A stretch of DNA of 64,000 bases from Pirellulaceae bacterium (GTDB taxonomy: Bacteria > Planctomycetota > Planctomycetia > Pirellulales > Pirellulaceae): positions 248,001 to 312,000 of the forward strand of contig JAQWSU010000045.1 of NCBI GenBank assembly GCA_029243025.1. The letters run 5' to 3'. The position numbers and the translations under genes are program-made. This document shows, in pieces, positions 63,001-64,000 of this stretch (position 1 is the first letter of the stretch; every line of letters starts with the position of its first letter). Below the pieces are notes generated by a model that was not told where the DNA came from, searched no databases, and saw only the letters and a list, made by a program, of their open reading frames with translations.

Positions 63001-63164
63001 GGTTCGAATACGCTCGACGACTCCTGGAACTGGAGGAGTTTGAGGAAGCTCTAAATCAGGTAAAAATCTTGCAAAGCGAGAGACCCAGCCGAGGTGTTTA
63101 CCGGCGCCTTCGAAAAGAGATCAACAGAAAACGGTATCGGGTTGGAGCCCCTGACACAAAGTAG
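60063..63164 (+). CDS. O-antigen ligase-like membrane protein with C-terminal repeat domain
   Basis: A 1033-residue protein. About 12 helices lie in the first 670 residues, with the Wzy/WaaL-type periplasmic motif (ETVPDFWAAGTGLGTYRFVY, then HFHAENQYIQALVEGG). Residues about 690-1030 are helical, with TPR-like segments (GRTTEAAAELKQAVTFDGSQ; EEALNQVKIL). Two long Arg/Ser-rich stretches, about 235-330 and 600-635, interrupt the membrane part. The ligase domain joins or polymerises lipid-linked glycans at the periplasmic side; the TPR-like part may bind partners. It is 9 kb from the Wzx/Wzy locus and may serve a separate glycan. The ATG at 60063 starts the first helix region. Confidence 0.85.
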   Translation: MNVLANLIRTSLLLVLFVTPWFFGGVWASVQWVLLLILAILLSLELVGRFGDEKRPGLIPTAWMPLIIGIALGIFQLIPWTPSLANRFAAESQQWQQEFTEPVPSSTTLQLTTKRATDTTLKRVTTRSLYTVATREYLALLCLATAVLILSSLHLVDRQSILWLCTSSAVCGAAISFFGLIQRLSWNGKFYWLFEPMYGGWESFGPFVNRNNAGGFLNMCLAAGLGILIWTHGAPLEKSTESTQPRRRHRSQSRQSPSRRRSSGRTIDQTGRSSEHPSNASQSSKAQIPQGSEDTESGRASRHHGDVIYPSDVQTTRPDFSRRSFSQAISRYLGELNAPRLGAIALVAFMVGGVFCTASRGSILAMFAATMATVASLAMHSGNRKYAAGLLFVMVAGLGLMSWAGQSDFVKSRFEDMVTDKQYETGRVPNWLEALETVPDFWAAGTGLGTYRFVYERFQHRYLSDISHFHAENQYIQALVEGGVIALFLLLAAIALVIIAITKLYRAGGITNTVLAVMGTFALVSQAVGGSFDFGLYIPSNTILMASICGAVIGRAALLTIWPSHDLDHIHPLGSYDADSDSLGPIKSRSPALASEDADVIPGTAHTRSTRRSHRRPGTSRHKQPTASRLIAFKAPNSFIALIIGLLGLGCLFGSLELNKAAKIAVAMRESSLDIISEMDDPDKISYAMSNLVKVLPQRWDDALAHRRAAVILMQLYQAETYQQLLSEKQSKSDLSATEQESTDTEDKSSRDEDLWQRSSVWHLHGTIRELLRKGDRKAIEQLLQQPTVKDRLLPAMKHVIIARDAACTIPQLHYMVAELLASNAPNANDQIYLDRAKTLAPGDASLWYWAGLLDLNNDRKDAACQSWHHSLTLSDVHLNDIIENARGKLTLRDLLEKVLPKRSDILLKVIQRNFLGDDKIKVRNIFLQRAEEFIETTDLPSAEMAYVKGSIYGLQGRTTEAAAELKQAVTFDGSQLNWRFEYARRLLELEEFEEALNQVKILQSERPSRGVYRRLRKEINRKRYRVGAPDTK

Positions 63165-63375
63165 ACGTCAGGCGACACGCCTACCGAGACCACCTCCCCC
63201 AATCGAATACCGATCAGCGCCCCCACGAACAGAATTAGCTGGGCGCTAAGCCTCGAAGATTTCGGAAGAATTTTTTCCGGCGATCTTTGCCGCGGTTGAC
63301 TGTTGTTTTCACCGTGAGAGTGCTTTAGGATGCATCGGCTTAACTCATCATGAACCCGCCGCACCATCATCCATC

Positions 63376-64000
63376 ATGCCGCTCAAATGTCAATCCAAAA
63401 TCTGCACGCATTTGCTCATCGTCTTGGTCACTTGTGGTTTCGTCGCGAAATCGACTCTTCGTGCCGCCGAAACTCAATTTCAGGTAACCGTCGATGCCGG
63501 CGATGTCGATCGTCACCAAGTGCCGGTCACCATTCCATTTCAATTGCCTGAGTCGCTTCAGAACGAAAAAACTGCACGGGTCATCGATGCCGATGGAAAA
63601 GCGTCCGTAGGACAAATCACGCGTCCGGCTCTCCTGGCAGGAGATGAACAAGATGCAAACTCACGCGAACTTGTTTTCATTCTCACCAAGCTCGCCGCCG
63701 GCAAATCAGCAACCTACGACATTCAGATTTCAACAGATGCTCAAGATCTGACTGAAGGTAGCTTTGCCTGGGACGATCATGTGGGACAGTACACCCAACT
63801 AAGTTATGACGGCCGCCCTATCCTGCGTTATATGTACACGCCTTTCGATACTTCGTCGATCGAATCGAGAGAACAAACGATCAAGGTATTCCACCATCTA
63901 TTCGATCCCGCTGGGCAGCAAATCGTCACGAAAGGACCGGGTGGAAAATTCTCACACCATCGCGGACTATTCTACGGCTTCAACCGAATCCGCTACGGAA
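63376..64000 (+). CDS. Secreted DUF6807 / PmoA-like family protein (partial, C-terminus beyond right edge)
   Basis: The first 208 codons of a plus-strand gene running off the right edge. The N-terminus has a signal-like segment (HLLIVLVTCGFVAKS) ending before AAETQF. Further on, ILRYMYTPFDT, KVFHHLFDP and GPGGKFSHHRGLFYGFNRI match the DUF6807 (formerly called PmoA-like) family common in planctomycetes. Members are usually secreted and near carbohydrate-related genes; no reaction is established. The name PmoA does not imply methane oxidation. The ATG at 63376 is the only start that gives the signal segment; an ATG at 63350 is in another frame. Confidence 0.82.
   Translation, partial: MPLKCQSKICTHLLIVLVTCGFVAKSTLRAAETQFQVTVDAGDVDRHQVPVTIPFQLPESLQNEKTARVIDADGKASVGQITRPALLAGDEQDANSRELVFILTKLAAGKSATYDIQISTDAQDLTEGSFAWDDHVGQYTQLSYDGRPILRYMYTPFDTSSIESREQTIKVFHHLFDPAGQQIVTKGPGGKFSHHRGLFYGFNRIRYG

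Overview
This window is a stretch of chromosome from a planctomycete, probably a marine Pirellulaceae-like member. The signs are a DUF1559-type protein with a prepilin-like N-terminus, a giant SdrD B-repeat protein with a LEPR-XLL-like N-terminal motif, a secreted WD40 propeller, two PEP-CTERM proteins together with an exosortase, an NPYxSP-type small membrane protein, and a large exopolysaccharide locus carrying a sulfotransferase. I saw no tRNA, rRNA, CRISPR array, insertion sequence or phage gene.

Layout. 1-12 kb: a truncated prepilin-like DUF1559 gene, a CCA-adding enzyme, a CopD-like membrane protein, a coiled-coil microprotein, the giant surface protein, a WD40 propeller, citrate synthase and a parvulin-type foldase. 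12-32 kb is mainly housekeeping: mfd, an Old Yellow Enzyme relative, cstA, thioredoxin reductase, an Nramp-like transporter whose DPGN motif reads GGGS, asnS, a sugar isomerase next to a hexulose-phosphate-synthase-like enzyme, a stand-alone RNA polymerase alpha-CTD protein, pcrA, an isolated fliM, proA, an ACT-domain protein and a small membrane protein.

32.6-54.2 kb is the exopolysaccharide/protein-sorting locus. One minus-strand run reads Wzc-like tyrosine autokinase, sulfotransferase, Wzx-like flippase, CapA-like protein, ATP-grasp ligase, a decayed glycosyltransferase pseudogene, a Wzy-like polymerase, two GT4 glycosyltransferases, an exosortase and GDP-mannose dehydratase. Divergent from it lie an F420-hydrogenase-beta-like protein and a polysaccharide pyruvyl transferase, followed by a DPM1-like glycosyltransferase and a GalE-like epimerase. 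Several starts and stops overlap by 4 bases (ATGA or GTGA), which suggests translational coupling. The predicted product is a sulfated, possibly pyruvylated and possibly amino-acid-decorated glycan. No initiating phosphoglycosyltransferase and no Wza-type outer-membrane exporter is in the window.

54.2-64 kb holds cell-envelope accessory genes: a 712-residue exported protein of unknown function, a PEP-CTERM zinc-protease-like protein, a lipoprotein transglutaminase, a second O-antigen-ligase-like protein fused to a repeat domain, and the start of a DUF6807/PmoA-like secreted protein that runs off the right edge.

The observations I rate highest are an 11-base G tract inside the Wzy-like polymerase gene (a possible phase-variation switch) directly next to a multiply broken glycosyltransferase, the stand-alone alpha-CTD protein, the Nramp variant, the exosortase/PEP-CTERM/sulfated-EPS combination, and a strong terminator-like hairpin with no gene in front of it. 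Gene ends were read directly. Starts were chosen from Shine-Dalgarno-like sequences and family N-termini and are less certain.
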